A stretch of DNA of 6,506 bases. It comes from Acholeplasmataceae bacterium UBA6235. GTDB lineage: Bacteria; Bacillota_I; Bacilli_A; Acholeplasmatales; UBA5453. Shown piece after piece: positions 1-6,185 of this stretch. Where the stretch lies: contig DJWH01000081.1 of the NCBI GenBank assembly GCA_002441525.1, forward strand, positions 1-6,506, written 5' to 3'. The notes below the pieces were generated by a model. It was not told where the DNA came from, ran no database searches, and saw only the letters and a list, made by a program, of their open reading frames with translations. Each line of letters begins with the position of its first letter. The stretch's first letter is position 1. Both the position numbers and the translations under genes were made by a program.

Positions 1-275
1 GTAACGCAATCGCTTGGAGCAGTGCAGGTGCATTAGGTTTCAAAGGTTCCCGTAAATCAACCCCATTTGCTGCACAAATGTCAGCCGAAGCAGCTGCTAA
101 AGCCGCTATCGAACATGGTGTCATCAAAGTTGAAGTATCCGTTAAAGGCCCAGGCCCAGGTAGAGAAGCTGCGATCCGTTCGATCCAAGCAGCAGGTCTT
201 GAAATCACTGCGATTAAAGACGTTACACCAGTACCACACAACGGATGCCGCCCACCAAAACGTCCTCGTGGATAA
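1..275 (+). CDS. rpsK: 30S ribosomal protein uS11 (S11), 3' part
   Basis: Small-subunit ribosomal protein S11, which binds 16S rRNA in the platform of the 30S subunit near the mRNA exit. The reading frame is open from base 3, so the gene enters from the left. Ninety codons are present out of the roughly 128-130 usual for the family, so about the first 40 residues are missing. Family hallmarks are visible: the [20 protein letters not shown] block at the start, [13 protein letters not shown], the [20 protein letters not shown] segment, and the C-terminal [12 protein letters not shown]. The ATG at 78 is an internal methionine, not a start. The gene lies 30 nt upstream of rpoA, the standard alpha-operon order in Gram-positive bacteria, and is surely co-transcribed with it. 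Confidence 0.97.
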   Translation, partial: NAIAWSSAGALGFKGSRKSTPFAAQMSAEAAAKAAIEHGVIKVEVSVKGPGPGREAAIRSIQAAGLEITAIKDVTPVPHNGCRPPKRPRG

Positions 276-290
276 TATCTATAACAAATA

Positions 291-298
291 AAGGAGGT
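291..298 (+). promoter_or_regulatory. Shine-Dalgarno site that fixes the rpoA TTG start
   Basis: The sequence AAGGAGGT is a near-perfect complement to the 16S rRNA 3' end. It sits 7 nt before the TTG at 306. No in-frame ATG occurs in rpoA until about codon 74, deep inside the conserved N-terminal domain, so this site together with the conserved protein start decides the TTG. Confidence 0.9.
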
Positions 299-305
299 AA
301 TCATT

Positions 306-1310
306 TTGCAAGATCTTAAGTTTTCGAAACCAGAAGTAAAGGTTGAGTCTATATCAGGCGATAATACCAAAGCAATTTGCACCATCAGCCCACTCGAAAG
401 AGGCTATGGGATTACCATTGGTAACTCACTACGTCGTGTACTTTTATCATCATTACCTGGCGCTGCGATTGTCAATGTGAAGATTGAAGGAGCTGAACAC
501 GAATTCTCTACACTCGAAGGTGTAATGGAAGACGTAATGAGTATTGTTTTGAATCTTAAAAAAGTGGTTTTATCTGTAGATTCTACAGATCCTAATTTCG
601 AAAAAGAAATTGAAATCCACCAAAACGGTGCAGGTGTCGTTACCGCTTCAGATATTATTCATGACAGTGATATAAAGATTATTAACCCTGACCAAGTCAT
701 CGCGACTGTGGTTGAAGGTGGTAAATTATCGATGTATATGACCGTCAGACGTGGTATTGGGTATGTGGGTTCTGTGAAGAACAAGGCTTACTCGAACTCC
801 GTCGGCGTGATCGCGATCGACTCGATCTATACACCGATCAATCGTGTTGCTTACGAAGTTGAAAAAACCCGTGTCAACAACGATGCTGATTATGACAAAT
901 TGATTATGGAAGTTGAAACCAATGGCGCTATCAAAGCTCATGAAGCTTTATCATTAGCCGCTAAGATGATGATTGATTACCTATCCGTCATCGTTGACTT
1001 GGACGCAACCACCCATGACATCAGTTTCATGTCTGAAAAAGTAAGCGAAACCAACACTCACAAGCTTGAAAAACCGATTGAAGAATTGGATTTATCCGTT
1101 CGTTCATTCAACTGTTTGAAGAGAGCTGGCATCAACACGCTCGCAGAATTAACAAAGAAGACTGAAGAAGAAATGATGCGCGTCCGTAACTTAGGGCGTA
1201 AGTCTTTAAAAGAAGTAAAAGAGAAGTTAGAAGATTTAGGTTTAGGATTTGCTGCTGGTTATGCTAACGGTAGAAAACTAGACGTTGCTTCTGACGATGA
1301 CAACGAATAA
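306..1310 (+). CDS. rpoA: DNA-directed RNA polymerase subunit alpha
   Basis: Alpha subunit of RNA polymerase, 334 residues, near the usual bacterial length. The dimer nucleates core enzyme assembly, and the C-terminal domain contacts UP elements and activators. The N-terminal domain spans about residues 1-235, with the signature [20 protein letters not shown] at 31-50. A linker runs over about 236-255. The helix-hairpin-helix C-terminal domain covers about 256-315. In it, R266, N269 and C270 (VRSFNC) and NLGRKS (295-300) match the DNA-contact residues of E. coli alphaCTD (R265, N268, K298), so UP-element reading is probably intact. The last residues form an acidic tail (DDDNE). The start is TTG, set by a strong ribosome binding site. 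The stop codon overlaps the rplQ ribosome binding site, so translation of the two is tightly linked. Confidence 0.98.
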   Translation: MQDLKFSKPEVKVESISGDNTKAICTISPLERGYGITIGNSLRRVLLSSLPGAAIVNVKIEGAEHEFSTLEGVMEDVMSIVLNLKKVVLSVDSTDPNFEKEIEIHQNGAGVVTASDIIHDSDIKIINPDQVIATVVEGGKLSMYMTVRRGIGYVGSVKNKAYSNSVGVIAIDSIYTPINRVAYEVEKTRVNNDADYDKLIMEVETNGAIKAHEALSLAAKMMIDYLSVIVDLDATTHDISFMSEKVSETNTHKLEKPIEELDLSVRSFNCLKRAGINTLAELTKKTEEEMMRVRNLGRKSLKEVKEKLEDLGLGFAAGYANGRKLDVASDDDNE

Positions 1311-1321
1311 GGAGAACTACT

Positions 1322-1684
1322 ATGGCAGGATATAGCAGATTAAGACGTAACAGTTCACAAAGAAGAGCACTTCTTAGAGACTTGGTTACAGACTTAATTA
1401 TTTATGGACAAATTGAAACCACACAAGCTAAAGCTAAAGAACTCAGCAAACTTGCTGACAAGATGGTCACCCTTGGTAAGAAAGGCACATTAGCTGCAAG
1501 ACGCCAAGCTTTAACAATCGTTAGAGACGAACTTGTCAAAGAAGGACAAACTGCAGTTCAAAAATTGTTTGGTGAAATTGCCCCTAAGTTTAAAGATCGT
1601 AACGGTGGTTACACCCGTGTGATCAAAACGTTGCCACGTCTTGGTGATTCAGCCCCAATGGCTATCATCCAATTTGTGGAATAA
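1322..1684 (+). CDS. rplQ: 50S ribosomal protein bL17
   Basis: Large-subunit ribosomal protein L17, 120 residues, full length for the family. It is a 23S rRNA-binding protein located near the polypeptide exit side of the 50S subunit. Recognised by the N-terminal [16 protein letters not shown] block with ETTQAKAKE just after it, and by the C-terminal [20 protein letters not shown] segment. GGAG at 1311-1314 sits 7 nt before the ATG and directly abuts the rpoA stop, so the gene is translated from the same operon mRNA. It is the last gene of the ribosomal operon here: a strong intrinsic terminator begins 15 nt after the stop. Confidence 0.98.
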   Translation: MAGYSRLRRNSSQRRALLRDLVTDLIIYGQIETTQAKAKELSKLADKMVTLGKKGTLAARRQALTIVRDELVKEGQTAVQKLFGEIAPKFKDRNGGYTRVIKTLPRLGDSAPMAIIQFVE

Positions 1685-1698
1685 CAAAATCAAAACAT

Positions 1699-1729
1699 AC
1701 ACAGAAGTCATCGATTTCTGTGTTTTTTT
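1699..1729 (+). terminator. Intrinsic terminator ending the ribosomal-protein operon
   Basis: An 11-bp stem is formed by 1699-1709 and 1713-1723 (ACACAGAAGTC pairing with GATTTCTGTGT, including one G-T pair) around a 3-nt loop. It is followed by seven T residues at 1723-1729. It lies just after the rplQ stop and separates the operon from the downstream peptidase gene. Confidence 0.93.
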
Positions 1730-1771
1730 GTCGTTTTCTAACATAAATTGTGAGGAATTGTGACCATAAAG

Positions 1772-1780
1772 TGGTATACT
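1772..1780 (+). promoter_or_regulatory. Extended -10 promoter of the M3 peptidase gene
   Basis: TGGTATACT fits the extended -10 pattern TGnTATAAT with one mismatch. No TTGACA-like box lies at a 16-18 bp distance. The nearest candidates, two TTGTGA copies at 1748 and 1758, are spaced 21 and 11 bp away, so the TG extension probably compensates. Transcription would start near 1787, giving a leader of about 20-25 nt carrying the ribosome binding site. Confidence 0.7.
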
Positions 1781-1809
1781 ATTCATAAATTATTAGGAGG
1801 AAATCTCAA

Positions 1810-3501
1810 ATGAAATTTCAAGATTACGTCTATCAAAGACCCGATGTAGATGCGATTAAACAAAAGTATGTCGCATTTACTGAAGCATTTAAAGCCGCTA
1901 AAGATGCCAAAACCCAAGCCGATATTATTCGACAAGTGTTTGGATTGATTGATGAAGTCGATACGATGTATCAACTCGTTTCGATTCGTTATTCTTTAAA
2001 CACGCAGGATGATTTCTATGAAGCCGAAATGAACTTCATGGATGAGGTGTCACCTGAACTTCAAAACTTTGTCAATGAGTTCAATAAATTGGTGTACGCA
2101 TCCCCATTTAAACCTGAACTTGTCAACGTATTTGGACAACACTATTTCAATCAACTAGAAGTCTCTCTTCAATCGTTTGACGAAAAAATTATCCCACTCT
2201 TACAAGAAGAAAACAAACTGAACAGTAAATACTCTAAAGTGGTTGCATCCGCACAAATTGAATTCGATGGCGGGGTTTATAACTTATCTCAAATGAGTCC
2301 ATTTACCCAAAGTAAAGACCGTGAAACTAGACACCGTGCCCAACTCAAAATATCTGAATTTTTCGAATCAAAAGAAGCGGAACTCGACGATATTTATGAT
2401 CAATTGGTCTCGGTAAGAAATCAGGCTGCACAAGCGTTAGGTTACGCTAATTTCGTCGAATTGGGTTACAAACGCTTGGGTAGAACCGATTACGGTTCGA
2501 AGGAAGTTAAGGCCTATAGAGAGCAAATTAAGCGCGATGTGGTGCCATTTGTTGAAAAGCTTGTCGCACGCAAAGCGAAGCGTTTAGGCATTCAAGATTT
2601 GAAGAGCTATGATACGATTTCATTCTTATCTGGTAACCCAACACCTAAAGGTGATTTGGATTGGCAAGTGGCTCAAGCAACCACGATGTATAAAGCATTA
2701 TCCAAAGAAACCGATGAATTCTTTACCTTCATGAAAGACTCAGGATTACTTGAGTTAGACTCTAAAAAAGGTAAAGCAGGTGGCGGTTATTGTACCTTCA
2801 TTCCAGGCTATAAAGCCCCGTTCATTTTCGCGAACTTTAACGGTACCTCTCACGATGTGGATGTTTTAACACACGAAGCAGGACATGCGTTCCAAGTGTA
2901 TCAATCCAGAGAGTTTATCAATCCGATGCAACGATTCCCTGGGTATGAAGCGTGTGAAATTCACTCGATGAGTATGGAATTCTTTGCATGGCCGTGGGTA
3001 CCACTATTCTTCAAAGAAGATGCACAAAAATACTATTTCTCGCACTTATCAGGTGCCATCTCTTTCTTACCTTATGGCGCATTGGTCGATGAATTCCAAC
3101 ATGAAATCTATGAAAACCCATCGATGTCTAAAGATGAACGTAAAGCAACCTGGAGAAGACTAGAAAAACAATACATCCCTTCTAGAGACTATGACGATGA
3201 CAAATTTATGGAAAAAGGGACTTACTGGTTCCGTCAAAGCCATATTTTCCAATCCCCATTCTATTACATCGATTATACCCTCGCACAAGTCTGTGCATTC
3301 CAATACTGGATTAGAGACCACAAGAACCATCAAGAAGCTTGGTCTTCCTATGTGGATTTATGTAAATTAGGCGGTTCTAAAGGGTTTGTCGCGTTGATGA
3401 AAGATGCGAAACTCGATAGTCCGTTTGAAGATGGTACCATTTTAAGAACCATTCAACCACTTGAAGCATTCTTAAACACCATTGATGATACAAAACTTTA
3501 A
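1810..3501 (+). CDS. M3-family zinc oligoendopeptidase (PepF-like)
   Basis: Cytosolic zinc metallopeptidase, 563 residues, that cleaves short peptides, probably those imported or left over from proteolysis. The zinc site is plain: HEAGH at 355-359 supplies two histidine ligands and the catalytic E356. E383, 28 residues after H355 in the CEIHSMSME stretch, is the expected third ligand of the M3 family. The block before it (GGGYCTFIPGYKAPFIFANF, 324-343) and HIFQSPFYYIDYTLAQ (478-493), with substrate-binding His and Tyr residues, are also typical. There is no signal peptide or membrane segment. Overall length and sequence fit the compact M3 subgroup related to PepF rather than classical PepF of about 600 residues, so no symbol is given. 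AGGAGG at 1795-1800 sits 9 nt before the ATG. The gene has its own promoter and terminator, and a MarR regulator gene follows. Confidence 0.94.
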   Translation: MKFQDYVYQRPDVDAIKQKYVAFTEAFKAAKDAKTQADIIRQVFGLIDEVDTMYQLVSIRYSLNTQDDFYEAEMNFMDEVSPELQNFVNEFNKLVYASPFKPELVNVFGQHYFNQLEVSLQSFDEKIIPLLQEENKLNSKYSKVVASAQIEFDGGVYNLSQMSPFTQSKDRETRHRAQLKISEFFESKEAELDDIYDQLVSVRNQAAQALGYANFVELGYKRLGRTDYGSKEVKAYREQIKRDVVPFVEKLVARKAKRLGIQDLKSYDTISFLSGNPTPKGDLDWQVAQATTMYKALSKETDEFFTFMKDSGLLELDSKKGKAGGGYCTFIPGYKAPFIFANFNGTSHDVDVLTHEAGHAFQVYQSREFINPMQRFPGYEACEIHSMSMEFFAWPWVPLFFKEDAQKYYFSHLSGAISFLPYGALVDEFQHEIYENPSMSKDERKATWRRLEKQYIPSRDYDDDKFMEKGTYWFRQSHIFQSPFYYIDYTLAQVCAFQYWIRDHKNHQEAWSSYVDLCKLGGSKGFVALMKDAKLDSPFEDGTILRTIQPLEAFLNTIDDTKL

Positions 3502-3512
3502 AAAAATGATGC

Positions 3513-3541
3513 AAAACCTGGGACAAAACCCAGGTTTTTTT
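3513..3541 (+). terminator. Intrinsic terminator after the M3 peptidase gene
   Basis: A perfect 10-bp stem, AAAACCTGGG (3513-3522) with CCCAGGTTTT (3529-3538), encloses the loop ACAAAA. The T-run is 3535-3541. It starts 12 nt after the peptidase stop, and its last T is also the first base of the next promoter's TG element. Confidence 0.95.
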
Positions 3542-3549
3542 GTTATACT
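3541..3549 (+). promoter_or_regulatory. Extended -10 promoter of the MarR-family gene
   Basis: TGTTATACT is an extended -10 element directly abutting the T-run of the upstream terminator. The position where a -35 box would lie (about 3521-3526) falls within the terminator hairpin and shows no TTGACA-like sequence. Expected start of transcription is near 3556, leaving a leader of about 40 nt before the ATG. Confidence 0.7.
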
Positions 3550-3560
3550 ATGAATAGTAT
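3545..3560 (+). promoter_or_regulatory. Probable MarR operator (inverted repeat over -10 and start site)
   Basis: A perfect inverted repeat, ATACTA-TGAA-TAGTAT, has 6-bp arms and a 4-bp centre. It covers five bases of the -10 box and reaches the expected start site of the MarR-family gene that follows. MarR dimers typically bind palindromes of about 16-20 bp and repress their own promoters. Size and placement therefore fit autoregulation, but the assignment is inferred from position and symmetry only. Confidence 0.5.
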
Positions 3561-3597
3561 TTCGAATTTAAAATAAATACAATAGAAAGAGGCCCCT

Positions 3598-4035
3598 ATG
3601 TCACACGATTTGAAAACCATCACTGTGCTATTTCGCGCAAAGAATAGCCTTGAAAACTTAATTAAACAAGATATCCAAAGCTATGGTTTAAATCCTTCTG
3701 AATTTGGGACATTAGAAGCGTTATATCATAAAGGGGCACTGACCGTACAACAAATCATCGATAAAGTATTGATTGCGAACTCATCCATGACATATGTGCT
3801 AGATAATCTTGTCAAACGCGATTTAATCACTCGAACCAAAGACCCAATCGACAAACGCATCTTCAAGGTTGAACTCACCCCTAAAGGTGTAGCATTTATG
3901 GCTGACATTTATCCTCAGCATGAAAAAAATATGATGACTGTATTGAATGTCTTATCCAAAGAAGAACAAAATCAACTTCAAGCATTGTTAAAAACATTGG
4001 GATTGAATGCGAAAAACTTTAAGTGCACGAAATAA
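3598..4035 (+). CDS. MarR-family winged-helix transcriptional regulator
   Basis: A 145-residue dimeric DNA-binding repressor of the MarR family, full length. Helices at both ends (about 4-30 and 105-138) would form the dimer interface. The winged helix-turn-helix lies between: LTVQQIIDKVLIANSSMTYV (48-67) and the following LDNLVKRDLI contain the recognition helix. DPIDKR at 82-87 leading to VELTPKG is the classic MarR wing with its Asp/Arg pair. The only cysteine is C143 near the C-terminus, so the N-terminal redox cysteine of OhrR-type sensors is absent. The GLNPSEFGTLEALYHKG region is reminiscent of the MhqR-like branch as I remember it, but the ligand is unknown. AAAGAGG at 3586-3592 is a moderate ribosome binding site 5 nt before the ATG. 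The gene is monocistronic and bounded by terminators. Confidence 0.92.
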   Translation: MSHDLKTITVLFRAKNSLENLIKQDIQSYGLNPSEFGTLEALYHKGALTVQQIIDKVLIANSSMTYVLDNLVKRDLITRTKDPIDKRIFKVELTPKGVAFMADIYPQHEKNMMTVLNVLSKEEQNQLQALLKTLGLNAKNFKCTK

Positions 4036-4064
4036 CAGACTTCGGTCTGTTTTTATTTTTTTTC
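4034..4064 (+). terminator. UUCG-loop intrinsic terminator after the MarR gene
   Basis: AACAGAC (4034-4040) pairs with GTCTGTT (4045-4051) around TTCG, giving the extra-stable C(UUCG)G tetraloop. A T-rich tail to 4064 follows, broken by a single A. The left arm begins inside the regulator's TAA stop codon, so gene and terminator overlap. Confidence 0.93.
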
Positions 4065-4094
4065 ACGGATGGGAAAAATTCATCCTTCTATATA

Positions 4095-4103
4095 TGTTAT
4101 ACT
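4095..4103 (+). promoter_or_regulatory. Extended -10 promoter of the GH20 gene pair
   Basis: TGTTATACT is identical to the extended -10 of the MarR gene. No clear -35 box is seen at the usual distance. Transcription would begin near 4110, giving a leader of only about 17 nt to the ATG at 4127. This placement also rules out the in-frame upstream start codons at 4007 and 4094. Confidence 0.65.
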
Positions 4104-4126
4104 GTTATCGAAATGAGTGTGATCTT

Positions 4127-5953
4127 ATGAACAACGCATTAAAACAGGCCATCCATCAACTTGAATTGGTATTGAACTTAGACCTTAAATCCATTCAACA
4201 TGTGAATTTCATAGAAAGAAAATCCCCTGGTTATGAAATTCATAAAACAGATGACAAAGTCAAAATTGAATATAACAACATCAATGATGCTTTAACAGCT
4301 TTGGGTATATGGTTATCTAACCCTAAAACGAACTATATCTATACTGAAAAACGCGCCTTTAAACGGGTGGGTTTAATGTTGGATGTAGCGAGAATGGCCG
4401 TACCTAAAATCGAAATTTTGGAAAAATATATTTTAATTTTGTCTTTACTTGGATATAACTATCTTGGTTTATATTTGGAAGATGTTTTCGAAGTGGATAA
4501 CGAACCACAATTTGGTTATATGCGTGGTCGTTATACACAAGCAGAACTCAAACGTTTAGACGATTACGCTGCGAAATTCGATTTCGAAATTGTCCCATAC
4601 ATTCAAACCTTAGCACACCTCGCGTCGATTTTTAAACACCACACTTATGGCGCGATCAAAGACATCGATGACATTTTATTGGTCGGTGAACCGAGAACGT
4701 ATGAACTCATCGAAAACATGTTAAAAACCACCAAAAAAGTCTTTAGAAGCCAAGAGATTAACATTGGTATGGATGAAGCATGGATGCTTGGTTTAGGTAA
4801 ATACCTTCAAAAGTATGGGTATCAAGATAGACTAAAAATCATGTTCGAACACTTAGAAAAAGTGAATGCATTGTGTGTGAAATACGCGTATCGACCAGCC
4901 ATGTGGGCAGACATGTTTTTCCACTTGGTGGGCGGGCATTACTTTAATGATCAAGTCGAATTCAGTGAAGACATTACCTCTAAAATCCCCAAAAACATTA
5001 AACTGATTTATTGGGACTATTATCAAACCGATATTCAAAGATACCACGCCAAATTCAAATCCTTGAGTCAATTGACCGATAATTATGGTTATGCAGGTGG
5101 CGCATGGAAGTGGATTGGATTCGCACCAAATAATGATGTAACCACAAGAACGATGAGTCTCGCCATTGAAGCTGCAAAACAATATCGGATTGAAGATTTC
5201 ATCGTCACGTCCTGGGGAGATAATGGTGGAGAAGCGTCACAATTTTCCATATTACCTGGTTTGTGTTACATCATCGAACAAATCAATGGAGATGATCGTT
5301 TGAATAAAGACAATCTGTTATCATTGATTAGTAATCTCACTTATCAGAACTGGTTAGACCTCGATTTACCGAACAAACTCTATTCGAATCAGTTGGCTAT
5401 TCCGGTGAATCCATCGAAATATTTATTGTATGAAGACCCTTTCCTCGGACTCTACAATCAAAAGCTACATCCGAGTTATACAGCTTATTACCAACGATAT
5501 AAAAAGATATTAAAAACCGACACAAAGGTAGCAGGACCATACACCTATTTGTTTGATACTTTGTATAAATTAACGGATGTATTGACCCTTAAATCCACTT
5601 TGAGTATACGCCTTAAAAAAGCATATGATGATAAAGATATGCCTGCATTATACGACATCACCTATCACGAAATCCCAACCATCATTCGTAAAATAGAACA
5701 ATTCTATCAAGCTTTTTATACACAATGGCACCTGGAAAATAAACCCTTTGGATTTGAACATCATAGCCATCGTTTAGGTGGATTAAAGCAAAGATTAACC
5801 GATATCGCCAACACACTTCATGACTATATAAACGCGACCATTAGCCAAATTCCAGAACTAGAAGAAAGAATTATTGACATCGCTGCAGACGATTATAATG
5901 GTTGTCGCTACCTAAACTATTACGGTGATTATACATCGTTTGGAAAGATGTAA
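4127..5953 (+). CDS. GH20-family beta-N-acetylhexosaminidase, intracellular
   Basis: Glycoside hydrolase, 608 residues, expected to remove terminal beta-linked N-acetylglucosamine, N-acetylgalactosamine or unacetylated amino sugars from short glycosides. The TIM barrel begins near residue 78 (AFKRVGLMLDVAR). YLEDVFEVDNEPQFGYMRGRY (116-136), the catalytic pair D216-E217 in NIGMDEAWMLGLGKY, MWADMFF (259-265), YWDYY (295-299) and SWGDNGGEAS (362-371) follow. In GH20 the Asp orients the substrate acetamido group and the Glu is the acid/base. These blocks resemble the GcnA-like/GH20C branch. About 220 C-terminal residues look helical. No signal peptide is present, so it acts in the cytosol. The start at 4127 is chosen because longer forms would read through the marR terminator and promoter; its ribosome binding site (GAGTG, 4115-4119) is weak. 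A small gene follows after 5 nt. Confidence 0.9.
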   Translation: MNNALKQAIHQLELVLNLDLKSIQHVNFIERKSPGYEIHKTDDKVKIEYNNINDALTALGIWLSNPKTNYIYTEKRAFKRVGLMLDVARMAVPKIEILEKYILILSLLGYNYLGLYLEDVFEVDNEPQFGYMRGRYTQAELKRLDDYAAKFDFEIVPYIQTLAHLASIFKHHTYGAIKDIDDILLVGEPRTYELIENMLKTTKKVFRSQEINIGMDEAWMLGLGKYLQKYGYQDRLKIMFEHLEKVNALCVKYAYRPAMWADMFFHLVGGHYFNDQVEFSEDITSKIPKNIKLIYWDYYQTDIQRYHAKFKSLSQLTDNYGYAGGAWKWIGFAPNNDVTTRTMSLAIEAAKQYRIEDFIVTSWGDNGGEASQFSILPGLCYIIEQINGDDRLNKDNLLSLISNLTYQNWLDLDLPNKLYSNQLAIPVNPSKYLLYEDPFLGLYNQKLHPSYTAYYQRYKKILKTDTKVAGPYTYLFDTLYKLTDVLTLKSTLSIRLKKAYDDKDMPALYDITYHEIPTIIRKIEQFYQAFYTQWHLENKPFGFEHHSHRLGGLKQRLTDIANTLHDYINATISQIPELEERIIDIAADDYNGCRYLNYYGDYTSFGKM

Positions 5954-5958
5954 AAACC

Positions 5959-6138
5959 ATGACATATACCAAAGAGGAACTACTTGAAGGGATTCAAGCG
6001 ATGGACTCCCTGATCAAAAAAAGCGAGAAGACACTACCTAATCTCGTACCTGGTACTGGACCGCATACCACGCTGACCAGAAGACTCAAAGCATTCAAAT
6101 TAACCAAAGCTATTTTAGAAGAAAAATTATCCGAATAA
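5959..6138 (+). CDS. Small conserved-looking protein of unknown function (59 residues)
   Basis: A 59-residue reading frame starts 5 nt after the hexosaminidase stop and ends just before the shared terminator, so it is very likely the second gene of that transcript. The product is highly charged and soluble. A predicted helix at about 5-25 (KEELLEGIQAMDSLIKKSEK) is followed by a loop LVPGTGPHTTLTRR (29-42) and a second helix at about 43-57 rich in Lys and Glu. No membrane segment, signal peptide or cysteine is present. Only a weak GGAAAG (5942-5947) precedes the ATG, which suggests translation coupled to the upstream gene. I do not recognise a named family; it vaguely recalls short hypothetical proteins of Bacillota with a Gly-Thr-x-x-His-Thr loop. 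Coding support is the tight spacing, the protein-like composition and the TAA stop shared in style with its neighbours. Confidence 0.72.
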   Translation: MTYTKEELLEGIQAMDSLIKKSEKTLPNLVPGTGPHTTLTRRLKAFKLTKAILEEKLSE

Positions 6139-6146
6139 AAAGAAAA

Positions 6147-6185
6147 AACGATAGAAATCAGTTTGATCCCTATCGTTATTTTTTT
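6147..6185 (+). terminator. Terminator of the GH20 operon, possibly bidirectional
   Basis: AACGATAG (6147-6154) pairs with CTATCGTT (6170-6177). Inside it a second stem, ATCA (6157-6160) with TGAT (6164-6167), closes a 3-nt loop across a 2x2 internal loop. Seven T residues follow at 6179-6185. On the other strand the hairpin is also followed by a T-rich tract (complement of the A-run 6139-6148), so it could stop transcription from both sides. Confidence 0.9.

Noticed and set aside
67..291. A 74-codon open frame overlapping rpsK
   Set aside because: It lies in another frame of a clearly conserved S11 sequence and has no ribosome binding site; it is an overlap artefact.
726..941. Minus-strand frame of 71 codons inside rpoA
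   Set aside because: It is antisense to highly conserved rpoA codons; no start signal or family likeness.
1746..1763. Resemblance of AATTGTGAGGAATTGTGA to the lac operator left half
   Set aside because: Only the AATTGTGAG half matches and the arrangement is a direct repeat, not the inverted repeat a LacI-type dimer needs; no LacI-family gene is nearby.
1783..1974. Minus-strand frame opposite the start of the peptidase gene
   Set aside because: It overlaps the peptidase promoter, ribosome binding site and coding start on the other strand, with no supporting signals.
3598..4035. Naming the MarR protein as MhqR or OhrR
   Set aside because: The redox cysteine of OhrR is absent, and MhqR likeness rests on memory of a short region; the candidate operator also differs from the remembered MhqR site.
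4007..4126. A 40-codon N-terminal extension of the GH20 protein, overlapping the marR gene
   Set aside because: It would translate through the marR terminator hairpin and across the -10 promoter, has no family similarity, and the ATG at 4127 leaves a normal-length enzyme.
4853..5182. A 109-codon minus-strand frame inside the GH20 gene
   Set aside because: It is opposite conserved GH20 sequence, has no ribosome binding site and no recognisable protein features.
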